This document shows positions 11,501-21,595 of a stretch of 64,000 nt of DNA, one piece after another. How positions within the stretch are numbered: position 1 is the stretch's first letter; every line of letters starts with the position of its first letter. Source of the stretch: Larimichthys crocea (lineage: Eukaryota > Chordata > Actinopteri > Sciaenidae); contig NC_040012.1 in the NCBI RefSeq assembly GCF_000972845.2, positions 11,778,930-11,842,929 on the forward strand, in the 5' to 3' direction. A program made the translations under genes and the position numbers. The notes under the pieces are model-generated. The model made no database searches. It saw only the letters and a program-made list of their open reading frames with translations, and was not told the origin of the DNA.

Positions 11501-14500
11501 TCTAAACAAGGAATTGTATCGACAGCAGAGGAGCTCAGAGCTAACTAATCAAAAGCTTCAGAAAGAATTTGAAGATGCATCCTCAGCAACAAAAGCTCTG
11601 GAGACAAAAATTGAGGTACTGATGAAGCTTGATAATCTTAGTCAAAGTATGATTTTGCATCACAAAAGTAAGCATTTATAAAACACTGTATTCAAAGTAT
11701 ATTTATTCATTTGTAACTGATTTTTTGGTTTGTATAGAAACTCAAGAAATTGACAGAAAATTTGGAAAAGATTCAGCGTGAACACAGGAACAGAGTAGGC
11801 AAACTTGAGGAGGAGAAAAAAGTCAAGTGTGACCACCTGAAAGCTGCCCAGGTAACAAACATTAACGGTCGCATAAAGCAACAAAAATAATCTAAGCACT
11901 ACGAACACAATATTTTAGCAGTAAAATAAATTCTGCTTTTTGTTTACAGGATTTATACGCAGCAACTATAAAGAAACATGACGATACTCTGGACATGATT
12001 AGGGACCTTACGCAGAAGAGCAAAGAACACAGAAATGCTTCAGATAAAATGGAAAAAATAGTTGAAAGTATGCCAGAGGTCATTGCAGATCTTCAGTAAG
12101 TTAGTTATACACAGATACATAAATAATAAATAAATGTTTTGTATTTCTTTTATTATTAATTTGATCATAACTATTCTTAATTTTTGAATATTTCTTAAAT
12201 AAATGCTTTGTTTTGAGTATACATTTCTACCAGCTATGATTACTGCACCAGTAGGAGCACTGATGCAGTAATCATATATTTATGATACTCAAATGATATT
12301 AGGAAAATAATGTAATTTTGTGTGTTTGATTCCTCCTTCCAGAAGTGTTTTTGATGTGGTGGAATTCAAAAACAAATCAGCTGCTCTCATAATGAGCACC
12401 TTGCAGTCTGATATTAATAACTGCCAACAACGAACACAGCGATCCATGCAGACACACACTGCTCATGTTACAGCAAGAAAAAAAGAAATGGAAGACACCA
12501 AGGTAACAAAATGTTGTTCAGTATAACTCTCTGTAAATACATGACTTTTTTTTTTGTGTCAAATACTGTGCAATCAGAGACAAGCTGTAAAAAACATCTC
12601 ATTGTTTATTTGTTTGTGGATTAGTGTCAGCACATTGCTTGTCACAATACTTCCCTTAAGATGCAGAGAAAAGAGCTGTGTGCAATTAAAATTACAAGCC
12701 ATGGTCAATCTTGTTTAAGTGCTTTTCCCACAAATGACAACTCAGTGTTGTTATAGTCTTTTGTCTGGACGAATTTGATGATGCGTGTCGCTGTGAGATG
12801 CAGTGCCCATTTTGTTACCTGTAGGCCAACATTTTCAATAGCAGTTTCAGTGTAAGCATACAGTTCATAGTATCAAATACGCATATAATCTGGACCTTTT
12901 TTATATTAATGTCAGAAATAAGCTCTTGTAAAAACATTATTCTGTGCACAGACTGGCATGTATTTGAACTCTCCTTTGTAAGAGAAAGCCCTATTTATTG
13001 TAAGGTTTTCATCTGCAGGATTATCAGCCCCAGCCAGAGCCTCTTTGCTGATGGGGGTTTCACATGGCTTATCTAATGTGAAATCGCCATGTGGTATATA
13101 GTTTCATTAAACGGTGATCAAGAATGCATTAGTTCAAAACAAGAAAAGGCAATGGAGCTTAAGCCGCCATGCATCCAAGTGCAGCAACTTTAAAGAAGTT
13201 GTTGGCGTGAGACAATTTAAGAATTAGAAGTCTTCCTCATAGACACAACTCCCATTAGCCAGATAAAAGTTAGCCATGCAAAAAAGGGTTTAGTCTTTTC
13301 ACTTGACGAAATAAGATGATATAACAACAATACTCCTCACCAAATAAAAAGATCAGAGAGAGTCTGAAGTTCTAAGGAAATTGGTCACTTTAATCATTGA
13401 GACCAATATAAAGCACACATAATGTCTGCATTAGCATAACATAATAAGCCGAGTGTGCATTCAGAAGTCACAGTGCATGAAGCAGAATGGTTAGGCACTT
13501 TCAAATATTTCTTATAGAGGAGATTTCTTCGAAAAATGCTGACCAAATACTATACTTTTATAACCTCCTGAAGGTTGCAGCTCCTCTTTGCTATATAAAC
13601 TGAGACAGTTCAGTATAACTTAGCCTGATGGGGATTTGTATGTGGCTGTATTAAATACAGCCTGCAGATGGTTATTTTTAAAGATACGGGGTATGTCAAG
13701 GTGAGATAGGTTCACTTGTCAGTCCTGTGGGGTTCCTGGTCATCTCTATTCAACCCGTACACACTGTGTCTGGAAGTGTTCCGGCTTTCATACATGCACC
13801 TATTTTCTGATTTGATCAGGGCTTGTCATTTGGCGAGCACAAAGTAAACAATGCAAACTGCCGACGCTATCAGTTTCTTATGGGCAATGAAGTGTAATTT
13901 GTTCCATTTACACTTCACAACAGCATCAGATGGGCTTTGTCAGTGCTGCATGGAGTAATTAAACCTGAAATCAATAGCAGGCATTTGTCATGTTTACAGC
14001 CCCTCTTTCTGCTGGGTTAAACTCATCACTTTAGTGCTGTTCTGTTTTACTGCAGAGACACACTTCATTATGTCTGCAGGTAGACTTGAGATATTCACCA
14101 GGCACATCTCCAGTACTTGGGAAACATTGTTCAAATGAAAAGAGGACATGCAGAGAGACACATACTCACCGTGATTTATTTGCATGATTACCCAGAAAAG
14201 TGTCCATTGTTGTATGCCTGCTAGTTATATATTAATTAACAGCACACACAAAGGTAGCATGTATTCTATTGTACACACACACAGCAATTCAGTGGTACAG
14301 CTAAAGTATCTTCTAAATGGTCAGTGTGGTGTTACTATACAGTATTTACAGTACTGTATCAACACTCCCTTCACCATATAAAATCATTTCTTGGGTATGT
14401 ACATAGTAGATTGTGAGTCATGAAAACATTGATCTCTGTGATCAGTCACTATGTATTTTACATCTGTCTTGAACTTAATGCAGCCTCAGCAGTTCTTTTG

Positions 14501-17500
14501 CCAGTGTAACTGTGGCCTACTGCAAATATGTTGGTGAAATGGCTATCATGCTAACACAAATCCATTTGCAAATGCTGGTTCCTCTAATTGTAAAAATTCA
14601 CATTTATGTGTCGGAGGATTCTGTCTCTGTATCTTAGGGATAGACAAATCAGATACACCAGATCGGTATCAGGGATGACACTGACCTTATTATTCTTTGT
14701 TATTGTCATCTTTAAAATAATTGTTTCCAAAATCAGTTTAATCTATTTAGTCGCAGAGGAACACTAGCTGAAGTTTTTAGCACCACAGCAATACCTAGCC
14801 TCCTGTTACTTTACATAACGAAATAAATCTAGTTAGATTTGTGCAGAAACATATACAGTTTAATTTTGGGGGAAAGAGACAACTGGTATTGGATCGGTAC
14901 AGTATTGATAGATATCAGAATCAGGATTAGGAGAGACTAAAAGTCAGATCGGTGCATCACAGTGTAGGGTTGGTACGTCACAAGTAGACAATAGTTACAG
15001 TATACAGTACATCTACATCCAATATGGGGCCTGTTTGTGTCTTGGTGATTATTTAATAGCTACTGTAAACATTATCTGCCTTTACTGTTTTACCTAAACC
15101 TTCTGTCTTTATCGTGTGTGTAGGAAGCATTAGAAATTGCACTGAAAGAGAACAAACAGCTGGCAAGCCAGTACGAAGGTCTTAAGAAGATCCTCATGGA
15201 GGCCAAACAGGAAGCAGTGACTGCATTGAGCGAGAAAAACCATGCACATAAATCTTTTCATTACTACACACAGGTACGGTTTATATAACCTTTTGTAATA
15301 TTTAATATCTTGCACGCCCTCTCTTTTTAATTGTGTTTTATGACTCAGGATTTTTTGAGCTGTTATCTCACGTTCTGTTCCCTCTTGTTCTATTCCATGG
15401 TATTCTTCTTCGAACTAGATAGCTCTTCTTTGCATGGGCAGTAATTTTAAGAAGGTTTTAGTTTGGCAACCAGTGAGGAGGTTACTGCAGCAATCTAATA
15501 ATGATGAGATAACTTGAGTGGAGGAGGATGATGGATGTGACATAATGTAATGATAGCTATGTAGTTTTGCCACCAAGGGGAGTAAAGAGAGAGGTTGATG
15601 GTACATGTAAATACTTTACTTTCTCCGTTTTCTTCATTATACTTTTTGTGAGGTGGTCAGAGGTGAAACATTTTATTATCGGGGTGTTACAAATTTGCCT
15701 TTGCTCACCACAGTTCACACACACCATTAGTTAGGGATCAGCAGCAAATACAGGTTAGGATCAGACAATGAACGTGCCTTTAGTACTGAAATAGCATCAG
15801 AGTTCTTGACTAGTTGAGGGAGACAACTCAGCAGCATTTCACTGTTTAATCTTTATAGTTTTTGACACTATTTAACTAGAATAGAATTACACATGACAAC
15901 CATAACGCCAGGGAGAAGCCACACTGATTCCTGCAGTGAGAAATACACATTATTTGTTCCAAAAATGACTAATACCTTTACTTGAGCAATTCCTCATCTA
16001 ACTGCATGAATGTTATCAAGTGAAAAATGCATGCAAAAATAAAATCCTGTGGACAGGATTTTCCACGCTCATGATCAAAGCCTGATTTTCTTTTACTCCG
16101 GATTCAGCCTTCACCATTTTTGTTTGTTTCAACTCTACACTTCTACAACAGCAGCCTCTCGGCTAGTGTTTTATGCCTGAATTTAGTTTTTATAATCAAA
16201 TATGTTTCTGAAATGTAGATGCAGGCCTATCACATGTAATCTGATCTAAACAGGAACATTTAAGCACTCGTCTGTCTTATTTTAAATTATCCTTATCATT
16301 TAAATTATCCTTCTAATGTTTGCATTTTATGTCCCAGTTAGTAAATGCATTACACAATGTGATTGCTCTGAATTGATTTGTTTGTAACTGGAGGCAGCAA
16401 GGTAAATGTATTTAACATTGTCAGGATCATTTGAGAGACCAGAACATTAGTGCATGTGTACGAGATGCCTCACACCAGACATGTGTGTGTTTGTACACCC
16501 CATAATCTCTTTATTACATTCAGCTGAGGGACACAATGAAAAGCATTTCTTAAGTATCCTTATATAGAAATATAATCCTGACAGCAGGCATAGTTCAAAT
16601 GACAAGTTTAAAATAACCCTTACTACTGTATGCTTTCATGACAGCCACCATACAGCACCGATTTCTACTGTTATACTATGTTTCCTTGCATCTTGCTTTT
16701 TTTGTACAAAACCACACAGAAGCATGTAAACATCTATCATCTACTTATACATCTAGAAGTAATTGAGAGTTGGCTCATAATTTTGATTTGAACTTTTCCA
16801 AGCTGTCCCAACCCAATCCATCCTTAGTTGATATTCACGTGGTATATCTCTGCTGACAATGCTGAAATAATCAAATCCACAAGTTGTCATGTTGAAATAC
16901 AGATAAGTAGGTGTCAATTTTGTTAGTTTATCTTGAGTGAAGTGTTACCAACTACATACCTTGATTCTTAGTTAGTGGTGAAATGCTGATAGTGGGTTTT
17001 AATTTTATGTTACTTTATCCACTATAATTCAGAGGAAAATACTTTTTACTCCCTTTACTGGACAGCTTTAGTTACTAGTTACTTCAAAGATTTTTTTGAG
17101 TTTATAAAATATAGTGGGATGTTATAGATTGAACTATCCAACAAAATATTTGACATTATTTCCACCCAGCTACAACAGTAATTATATCCTGCTTTGTATA
17201 ATACTGTGTATAGAGCACTCACAGTGCATTTTTCTGAATGCAGAATGAGTACTTGTACTTGTACTATGTACATACTTTACTTAAGTGACATTTCAATCAA
17301 TGCAGTACTTTATTTATAGTGGATTATTTTCTGTATTGCTGTATTACTGCTTTTACTAAAAGCTGAGCTTTATTTTAAATGAACATCTATTAGATTTGAG
17401 TTTACACAGTGTTGATTAGGCCTAATACTGCCAGCTAAATCTCTCTGTATTTCACAGTATCTGTCTGTATCAACATTCCTGTGTTGTCGCAGTGGTAGTG

Positions 17501-20500
17501 ATGCGTTTTACATCAACCAGCAATGATTGGTTTGACAGAACTGATGGGGGGAGCAACCATAGCGATGGAGTAGACTAAAATAACTCAGAGTGCGGCAGAG
17601 GCATGTTTATTTGTGTAATTACTCACATTTACATTTAGTCATTTAGCTGCCGCTTTTATCCAAAGCGACTTACAAAAAAGGGAAACAAAATTACAAAACG
17701 ACTCTCACTGCCAGAAGGGGGAGACAAAAGTTCCGCACTGCTAGTTTAAATAAAGCATCTCAACACCACTGATAGTCTACTATTTATGCTATATTTGTTA
17801 CAATTGTCACCAGCAGGACAGAGCAGAGATTGGAGATCTTTAGGCACATATGTTTTTCCACCCTAACAGATGGAGATTTTTGGAGATTTCAGCTTCAATA
17901 TACTTATGTTTCAGATACAGATAATTTAATTTAAATGAACAGTTCCATTCAGCTATACGACTTGAAGTTATATAAGCATATTTTGTGGTATAGTGAGGTT
18001 TTGTATGTTTGTAGTGGAAAATGGATAATATATATCATATATATTACTTGTAACTTTATTTAATATTAGAGATAATATTTTTTTCTTTTCAAAGAGAGGA
18101 TGTAAAAATGTTAAACGTGTTTACATAAGGATATTAGCTCATCAAAATTCAACAAGTTTAAATACATTAAAATAATACAATTCTATAATTCAAAATACTA
18201 ATTTGTAAATGAAAAAAATATGTTTAATTAGCATCTGATTTCACTCGGCAGTATGTGCATCTCATAAAAATCCTCTTGATTCTACTGTACATGTAAGCAT
18301 TGCTTTGTTTATGAGGAGGCTTTCAGCGCTTGGGTTTTAACAGGGTACACCATAAAGAGCATTCTTGTTATTGTCTTTCCTTCAGGAGCTGATGACTGAG
18401 CTAATTCGCTTTAGTTTTCAATGCACTGGGGAACACATTGCCAAGCAATGATAAGCTTTGTAGGAAGAGTAGAGAGATGGAGGGGGAAGAAAAGCAATGG
18501 CATCTATCAGAATTTAAACCTCTTTGCTTGAAACTGTGTTCAAATAATAAAGCAAGCAGCATGTCTTTCCAAGAGACTAGGAATAATTTCTGGTTTCAGT
18601 GGGGGGTTCATGACTCTGTGTGTATGTGTAAAATATGTCTTGAGGGGATTGGTATAAAGTTAAACTGGGTGAAGTAGAAATATTTTACTCATCAGCTTTG
18701 CAGTCACAGAGTTTGCCTCGGCTAGAACAAAACTGCTGAAGCATTTAGAGAAAATTAACCCCCCATCCTGGCAGCCAGATGTGACTGGATTCTGATGAGT
18801 GCACACGAGTGGGCAGAGAAACCAAGAGACTGTGAAATTCCTGTCAGGCCCGTGTACTGCAGAATGGGCTATTGACTGCTTTCTCTATTCCCCTCCATCA
18901 TTCTTCTTGAACACTGCCATTAATTTCCTCTCCTGCCTTACCAATTCCTTTTCTCTGCCTTCTCTCCCCCTAGCTCTCTTTGTTGCAGAAGAGGATGCAC
19001 AAAGCTTTGGTGAAATACTTCAGACAACGCAGCCTCTACAGCCAGGCTGAACTGGACCAGTGCCAGGCTCTTTCTCAAGAGACCGACCAGAAAATAAAAA
19101 CAGCCCAGGTATTTGTACATATACATGTAAAGCAGGGTGAAAAAAAAAAAAACTTCACAAACTGTCACTATTCATTTAAATGGTAAATCCCTTTATTCAA
19201 CTTTTATCCCAGTGTAGGTATTCTACCGGATGGAAGCGTATTCTTTTGCATACTACAGTAACTCCATGTTATGCTTGGCATTGTTTGAGCCTCATCCGGC
19301 TAGTCAGTTGCCTTGTGTCTTCTTTGCCAAGCGAGGGCAGCCAGGCAAACATCCACGAAGGCTTTGTGCCTCGCTGCTATGGTGGAGTTAAAGACACCAC
19401 TCTTACATTACAGTCTATACATTCACTCATCAGATCACAGACTGATGTGATGGATGATGGTGCTTGCTAGAGTGCCTATGCAGTGACTCCATGTCTGAGC
19501 TCTGTCTCTCTAGATGACTCCACGTACACAACACATTGTGCTTAGTCACATTAACATTTGAGCCTGTTTCCTGTTTAGCAGGAGCATTTGTGACTTTTAC
19601 GACTATTTCAGGGTGAATTCATCACGCCACATGATAGATATGTTACAGCCGCTTCTTTTGTGAGTAGAATAACCTTCTGTCTGTCTTGCAGAAGAGCAGC
19701 AGCATATTCTGCAAGGTTGAGAAGTAAGGATCTTCATTTAGAGGATAATCGGTGTCTAATCTGTGCTGTGATGTGAGATGAGGTCAAAGCGGACAGAGAG
19801 ACAGTGATGAATCTTTATGAAATGTCCTGTCCAGCATTACCGCAGAGCCAGGTGGCATGGCAACCATACTATGAACTACTTCCATCCTTTCTACTTTTTC
19901 TTTTAGCACAACTGTAGGGCATCCCAAACCTCCATGTTTGTCATTTGCAATCTGTAGTTTTTGTTGGTTAATTTGTTGTTCACCAAAAATGAAAAATTCA
20001 ACTTCATCCAATATGCTGGAGGCAAAATATGCGCACATTCGATTAGAGGTTTTCCAGGGAGTACCCAATGAAAATACTATTAAGTGGTTTCCTTCTCAGT
20101 TCCTCCTCCTCTGACTGCTGACATGTTTTTTTGATGGGACTGGTCCAGACATTACAGGGAGCAGCCATGTCTCACTGGCCCAGCCTCAAAAGGCCCCAGC
20201 AGATCACAGCTCAAGGCAGGGAGGAGTAGGGCACAGGGGGAGGAGCTATCAGAGAGCTGCAGAGTGTGAAGGACAAAAGAGCTGGTGTATTCAAGCGCAC
20301 CACACCGTCACCCGTCACAGCTCAGCACAGGGTCCATCAGAGCAGGCAACACTCACTTTAAACAGGCTCCTCATGAACAGACCAGCTCAGGGTCTATCCT
20401 CCAAAATGTACACATGTAGAAAAACATTTATGAGAGGAGGAAAAAAAAAACCCTTATTAGCTTTTGAGCAGGCATAAACACACAATCTGCATGATTGCTT

Positions 20501-21595
20501 AAATATTAAGGCCGTTAATGGGATCTTATGATGCACAAAGAGATGCACTGCCTGTATGCAGATAGTGATAATGCATTTGGTTTTTCATTAGTGTACATAT
20601 TCATTCACAATTTAATGATAAACAGATTATCAGTATCATTGCCGCTTTGTAAGAATTAAAGAAATCAAGACTGATAACTGATACCAGTTGTAACTGGAGT
20701 TAAACCAGGCTGAATCCCGACGAGGCCTATACTAATCCATCATGTCTACTTAACCCCACAAGCAGAACATAAGAGAGGTCAGGTTAGCACTTTCACGGCT
20801 AAGGCGTGCTTGAATCAGACGCCAAATGGCAGTTTGCTCAAAAGTAGCTGGAGGGGAGGAAGGCCGGGGAACCCTAGGGTGGGCGGGTGGGAGTGGGTGG
20901 GTGGGGGATGGTGGTGGGAGTGAGGGGTGCGGCGGGCTGTCATCCTGTTACACTCCTGCCAGAACTGGCAGTTCAGCTTTGTGTTCTGCGAGTTTACACT
21001 AGGGATGGCATAATTGACAATGGCTAACAGCGGAGAGCAGTGCAGAGCCTTGTTGAATGGCCAGTAATGATTGGAGCGGACGCCCACTGCCCCAGTCCCA
21101 GGGGACAGTAATCCAAGATCCTGTTGCTGATATAATTGTTAGTCAGAGAATTTCTGCATGGCTAGTCCGGTTCAGATTCCCAAGCTGGTTGACAGTGCCA
21201 GGCAGTTTAATAGAAAAACTGGATGCTGAGGTTTTTAAAACAGAAGAGCACTGAACCTGGACGTGGTTCACCAGGAGCCTCTTGTTCTCCTTCCCCACGA
21301 AAATAAGAACAAGATGGTAACTTTACTCTCACAATTGCAGATCCACCATCAGCTGTGTGTGGGATGCACACAGAGTGAGGAGCTTGTGTCGTTGCCTTTT
21401 GACAAAAAACAGCATTTCCTTAATTATCTTGTTTCCATTTATTCTATTTGTGCCTTATTTAAACAGGAGGGGTTGTCAGAAGGAATTCAGCTCATCTCTG
21501 CGTTCCTGAAATCCTTGACAGATGACTCTACTACCACCGATGATACTGGGGTGAACAAACAAGCCAGTCCGGATGCCGCTGGATCGAACGAGTAG
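2535..21595 (+). CDS. ccdc178: Coiled-coil domain-containing protein 178-like, 20 coding exons
   Basis: Twenty exons join in phase from the ATG at 2535 to the TAG at 21,593-21,595 and encode about 850 aa, close to the human CCDC178 length of about 867 as I remember it. Almost the whole product after residue 100 is heptad-like, E/K/Q/L-rich coiled coil without membrane segments, signal peptide or catalytic motif. A conserved-looking block RRTCALLNSPSPSVN opens the region, followed by LIERLEADRQYAEEAL. The C-terminal 40 residues are a low-complexity S/T/D tail. It is called ccdc178 from length, coiled-coil content and the directly downstream klhl14, its vertebrate neighbour as I recall. CCDC178 has no firmly established molecular function; the X-box upstream hints at cilia or sperm. 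The weakest part is the second and third coding exons, where donor choice is ambiguous. A possible poly-A signal AATAAA is at 22,117. Confidence 0.75.
5908..5967 (+). CDS. ccdc178: ccdc178 coding exon 2 (boundaries uncertain)
   Basis: The acceptor TATTGCAG ends at 5907. Joined in phase 1 it reads ESVQAKSKRQYSIFHS. Two phase-1 donors are possible, at 5953 (GTCAAA, weak) and 5968 (GTAATT, better), which differ by five residues. A strong-looking GTGAGT at 6003 cannot be used because this frame stops before it. A second frame contains ASKIEETVQHLSQ and also looks coding-like, but its phases match the neighbours less well. A transcript is needed to settle this exon. Confidence 0.4.
6209..6345 (+). 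CDS. ccdc178: ccdc178 coding exon 3
   Basis: The acceptor TGTCTCTCAAG ends at 6208 and the donor CAG|GTAAAC is at 6345/6346, phase 0 out. It encodes QTDLQAVCSGRRRTCALL and then the motif NSPSPSVNSAIYHIQ. An alternative acceptor ends at 6242 (TCTGGTAG). The downstream half of the exon is secure. Confidence 0.65.
6455..6513 (+). CDS. ccdc178: ccdc178 coding exon 4
   Basis: The acceptor TTATACCAG ends at 6454 and the donor AAG|GTGAGG follows 6513, phase 2 out. It encodes SGKYQPQIDQDKHQYSKAL. Confidence 0.75.
6598..6677 (+). CDS. ccdc178: ccdc178 coding exon 5
   Basis: The acceptor TTTTTAACAG ends at 6597 and the donor GTGAAA starts at 6678, phase 1 out. It encodes FQSRDSDTESVTSTELFVEG, an acidic serine/threonine-rich linker before the first long coil. 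Confidence 0.75.
7061..7264 (+). CDS. ccdc178: ccdc178 coding exon 6, start of the main coiled coil
   Basis: The acceptor ATCCTCTAG ends at 7060 and the donor GTCAGC starts at 7265, phase 1 to phase 1. It includes VYLIERLEADRQYAEEALYK and a tryptophan-containing segment SLWKQQEHSF. Confidence 0.85.
7377..7597 (+). CDS. ccdc178: ccdc178 coding exon 7
   Basis: The acceptor TTTTTCCTAG ends at 7376 and the donor GAG|GTAACC is at 7598. It encodes continuous coil such as ITELKWQLKLEREKLDQTQE. Phase 0 out. Confidence 0.85.
8035..8225 (+). repeat. Dispersed repeat fragment, same family as 49,205-49,683 (reverse)
   Basis: It contains AAATTTGGTACAGCCATTC, AGAGGATGAATCCTAATAAC and CCCTGACTTTTCATTTAGC. 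The reverse complement of 49,380-49,450 carries close matches (TCCTAATGACTTTG, CCTGACTTTTCCTCTAG). This wording is very common in fish genomes in my memory; the exact family name is not established here. Confidence 0.6.
8698..9155. mobile_element. piggyBac-like non-autonomous element (MITE)
   Basis: The left end TTAA-CCCTTACATACTGTTC and the right end GAACAGTTGTAAGGG-TTAA form terminal inverted repeats, flanked by TTAA at 8698-8701 and 9152-9155. TTAA duplication and CCC..GGG termini are diagnostic of the piggyBac superfamily. The 450-bp body has no transposase; the 116-aa minus-strand frame inside has no recognisable domain. It lies in a ccdc178 intron. Confidence 0.8.
9234..9376 (+). CDS. 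ccdc178: ccdc178 coding exon 8
   Basis: The acceptor ATTTTTTAG ends at 9233 and the donor GTGAGT starts at 9377, phase 2 out. It encodes coil SDLRLLQMELKKMELD. The preceding 1.6-kb intron carries the piggyBac-like MITE and a dispersed-repeat fragment. Confidence 0.85.
10004..10157 (+). CDS. ccdc178: ccdc178 coding exon 9
   Basis: The acceptor TTTTCTCCAG ends at 10,003 and the donor AGG|GTAACT follows 10,157, phase 0 out. It encodes charged coil including EIKDTEKTIALTEEKCAAI. Confidence 0.85.
10254..10349 (+). CDS. ccdc178: ccdc178 coding exon 10
   Basis: The intron before it is only 96 bases. The acceptor CTCTCTAATAG ends at 10,253 and the donor ACT|GTAAGT is at 10,350. It encodes 32 residues of coil. 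Confidence 0.85.
10420..10553 (+). mobile_element. Degenerate tRNA-derived SINE with fish-type tail
   Basis: The tRNA-like head (GGTTAGAGCATGGCAC, degenerate B box near GATTGGAGTCTC) is followed by the tail GCACTGTAAGGTGTTTTGGA, TAAGTGCATCCACTGAGTGCC. This corresponds to the fish SINE ending GTTGCTTTGGATAAAAGCGT-CTGCTAAATG. It lies in a ccdc178 intron next to coding exon 11. Confidence 0.65.
10577..10713 (+). CDS. ccdc178: ccdc178 coding exon 11
   Basis: The acceptor TTATCCACAG ends at 10,576 and the donor GAG|GTACAG follows 10,713, phase 2 out. A degenerate SINE ends only about 24 bases before this exon, so its pyrimidine tract sits directly against repeat sequence. Confidence 0.85.
10821..11004 (+). 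CDS. ccdc178: ccdc178 coding exon 12
   Basis: The acceptor TTTTCCTTAG ends at 10,820 and the donor AGG|GTCAGT follows 11,004. It encodes coil such as MREERKQMLQKIIDNDEQWE. Phase 0 out. Confidence 0.85.
11110..11172 (+). CDS. ccdc178: ccdc178 coding exon 13
   Basis: A 63-base symmetrical exon. The acceptor TTCTCTACAG ends at 11,109 and the donor AAG|GTGAAT is at 11,173. It encodes KEIENLRKDLSGQVTALELL. Confidence 0.85.
11487..11615 (+). CDS. ccdc178: ccdc178 coding exon 14
   Basis: The acceptor TTTGCATCAG ends at 11,486 and the donor GAG|GTACTG is at 11,616. It is symmetrical (129 bases, phase 0). Confidence 0.85.
11738..11851 (+). CDS. ccdc178: ccdc178 coding exon 15
   Basis: The acceptor GGTTTGTATAG ends at 11,737 and the donor CAG|GTAACA is at 11,852. 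It is 114 bases, phase 0, and encodes basic/acidic coil KLKKLTENLEKIQREHRNR. Confidence 0.85.
11950..12095 (+). CDS. ccdc178: ccdc178 coding exon 16
   Basis: The acceptor TTGTTTACAG ends at 11,949 and the donor TCA|GTAAGT is at 12,096, phase 2 out. It encodes KHDDTLDMIRDLTQKSKEH. Confidence 0.85.
12343..12502 (+). CDS. ccdc178: ccdc178 coding exon 17
   Basis: The acceptor CTCCTTCCAG ends at 12,342 and the donor AAG|GTAACA follows 12,502, phase 0 out. A 2.6-kb intron follows. Confidence 0.85.
12503..15123. other. ccdc178 intron 17, no exon seen; contains a repeat fragment
   Basis: I see no further splice-bounded frame. The stretch 14,635-14,962 resembles a decayed hAT-type element (listed separately). 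Confidence 0.6.
14635..14962. mobile_element. Decayed hAT-like element
   Basis: It contains internal motifs of the type GATCGGTATCAGGGATGAC and GGTATTGGATCGGTACAG, and ends CAGATCGGTGCATCAC. These resemble a common fish hAT-type repeat with CACCGATC ends, recognised from memory. The terminal repeats are too decayed to align cleanly. Confidence 0.4.
15124..15273 (+). CDS. ccdc178: ccdc178 coding exon 18
   Basis: The acceptor GTGTGTGTAG ends at 15,123 and the donor CAG|GTACGG is at 15,274. It is 150 bases, phase 0, and encodes ALEIALKENKQLASQYEGL. Confidence 0.85.
15274..18973. other. ccdc178 intron 18, non-coding
   Basis: A 3.7-kb AT-rich intron. Nothing coding was recognised apart from the conserved SINE-tail motif at 17,625-17,677. 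Confidence 0.6.
17625..17677 (-). mobile_element. Fish SINE tail motif (reverse orientation)
   Basis: The reverse complement reads GTAAGTCGCTTTGGATAAAA then GCGGCAGCTAAATGAC. This is the highly conserved fish retroposon tail also found, degenerate, at 10,520-10,553. No full head is visible. Confidence 0.6.
18974..19108 (+). CDS. ccdc178: ccdc178 coding exon 19
   Basis: The acceptor CTCCCCCTAG ends at 18,973. A second in-frame acceptor (TTGTTGCAG, ending 18,988) would drop five residues. The donor CAG|GTATTT is at 19,109. It encodes RMHKALVKYFRQRSLYSQAE, a relatively tyrosine-rich end of the coil. Confidence 0.85.
19109..21466. other. ccdc178 last intron, contains a G-rich tract
   Basis: No exon that fits the phase was found. 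A G-rich stretch at 20,851-20,938 is listed separately. Confidence 0.5.
20851..20938 (+). other. G-rich tract with quadruplex potential
   Basis: Repeated GGG and GGGG runs separated by 1-4 bases on the plus strand (for example GGGTGGGCGGGTGGGAGTGG). This satisfies the usual G-quadruplex pattern several times over. It lies in the last ccdc178 intron. Confidence 0.6.
21467..21595 (+). CDS. ccdc178: ccdc178 last coding exon with TAG stop
   Basis: The acceptor ATTTAAACAG ends at 21,466. The frame ends in a polar tail containing SLTDDSTTTDDTG and stops at 21,593-21,595. I chose it because it continues phase 0 and closes the frame. An additional exon in the 2.4-kb intron cannot be excluded. Confidence 0.65.
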   Translation, partial: EGLSEGIQLISAFLKSLTDDSTTTDDTGVNKQASPDAAGSNE

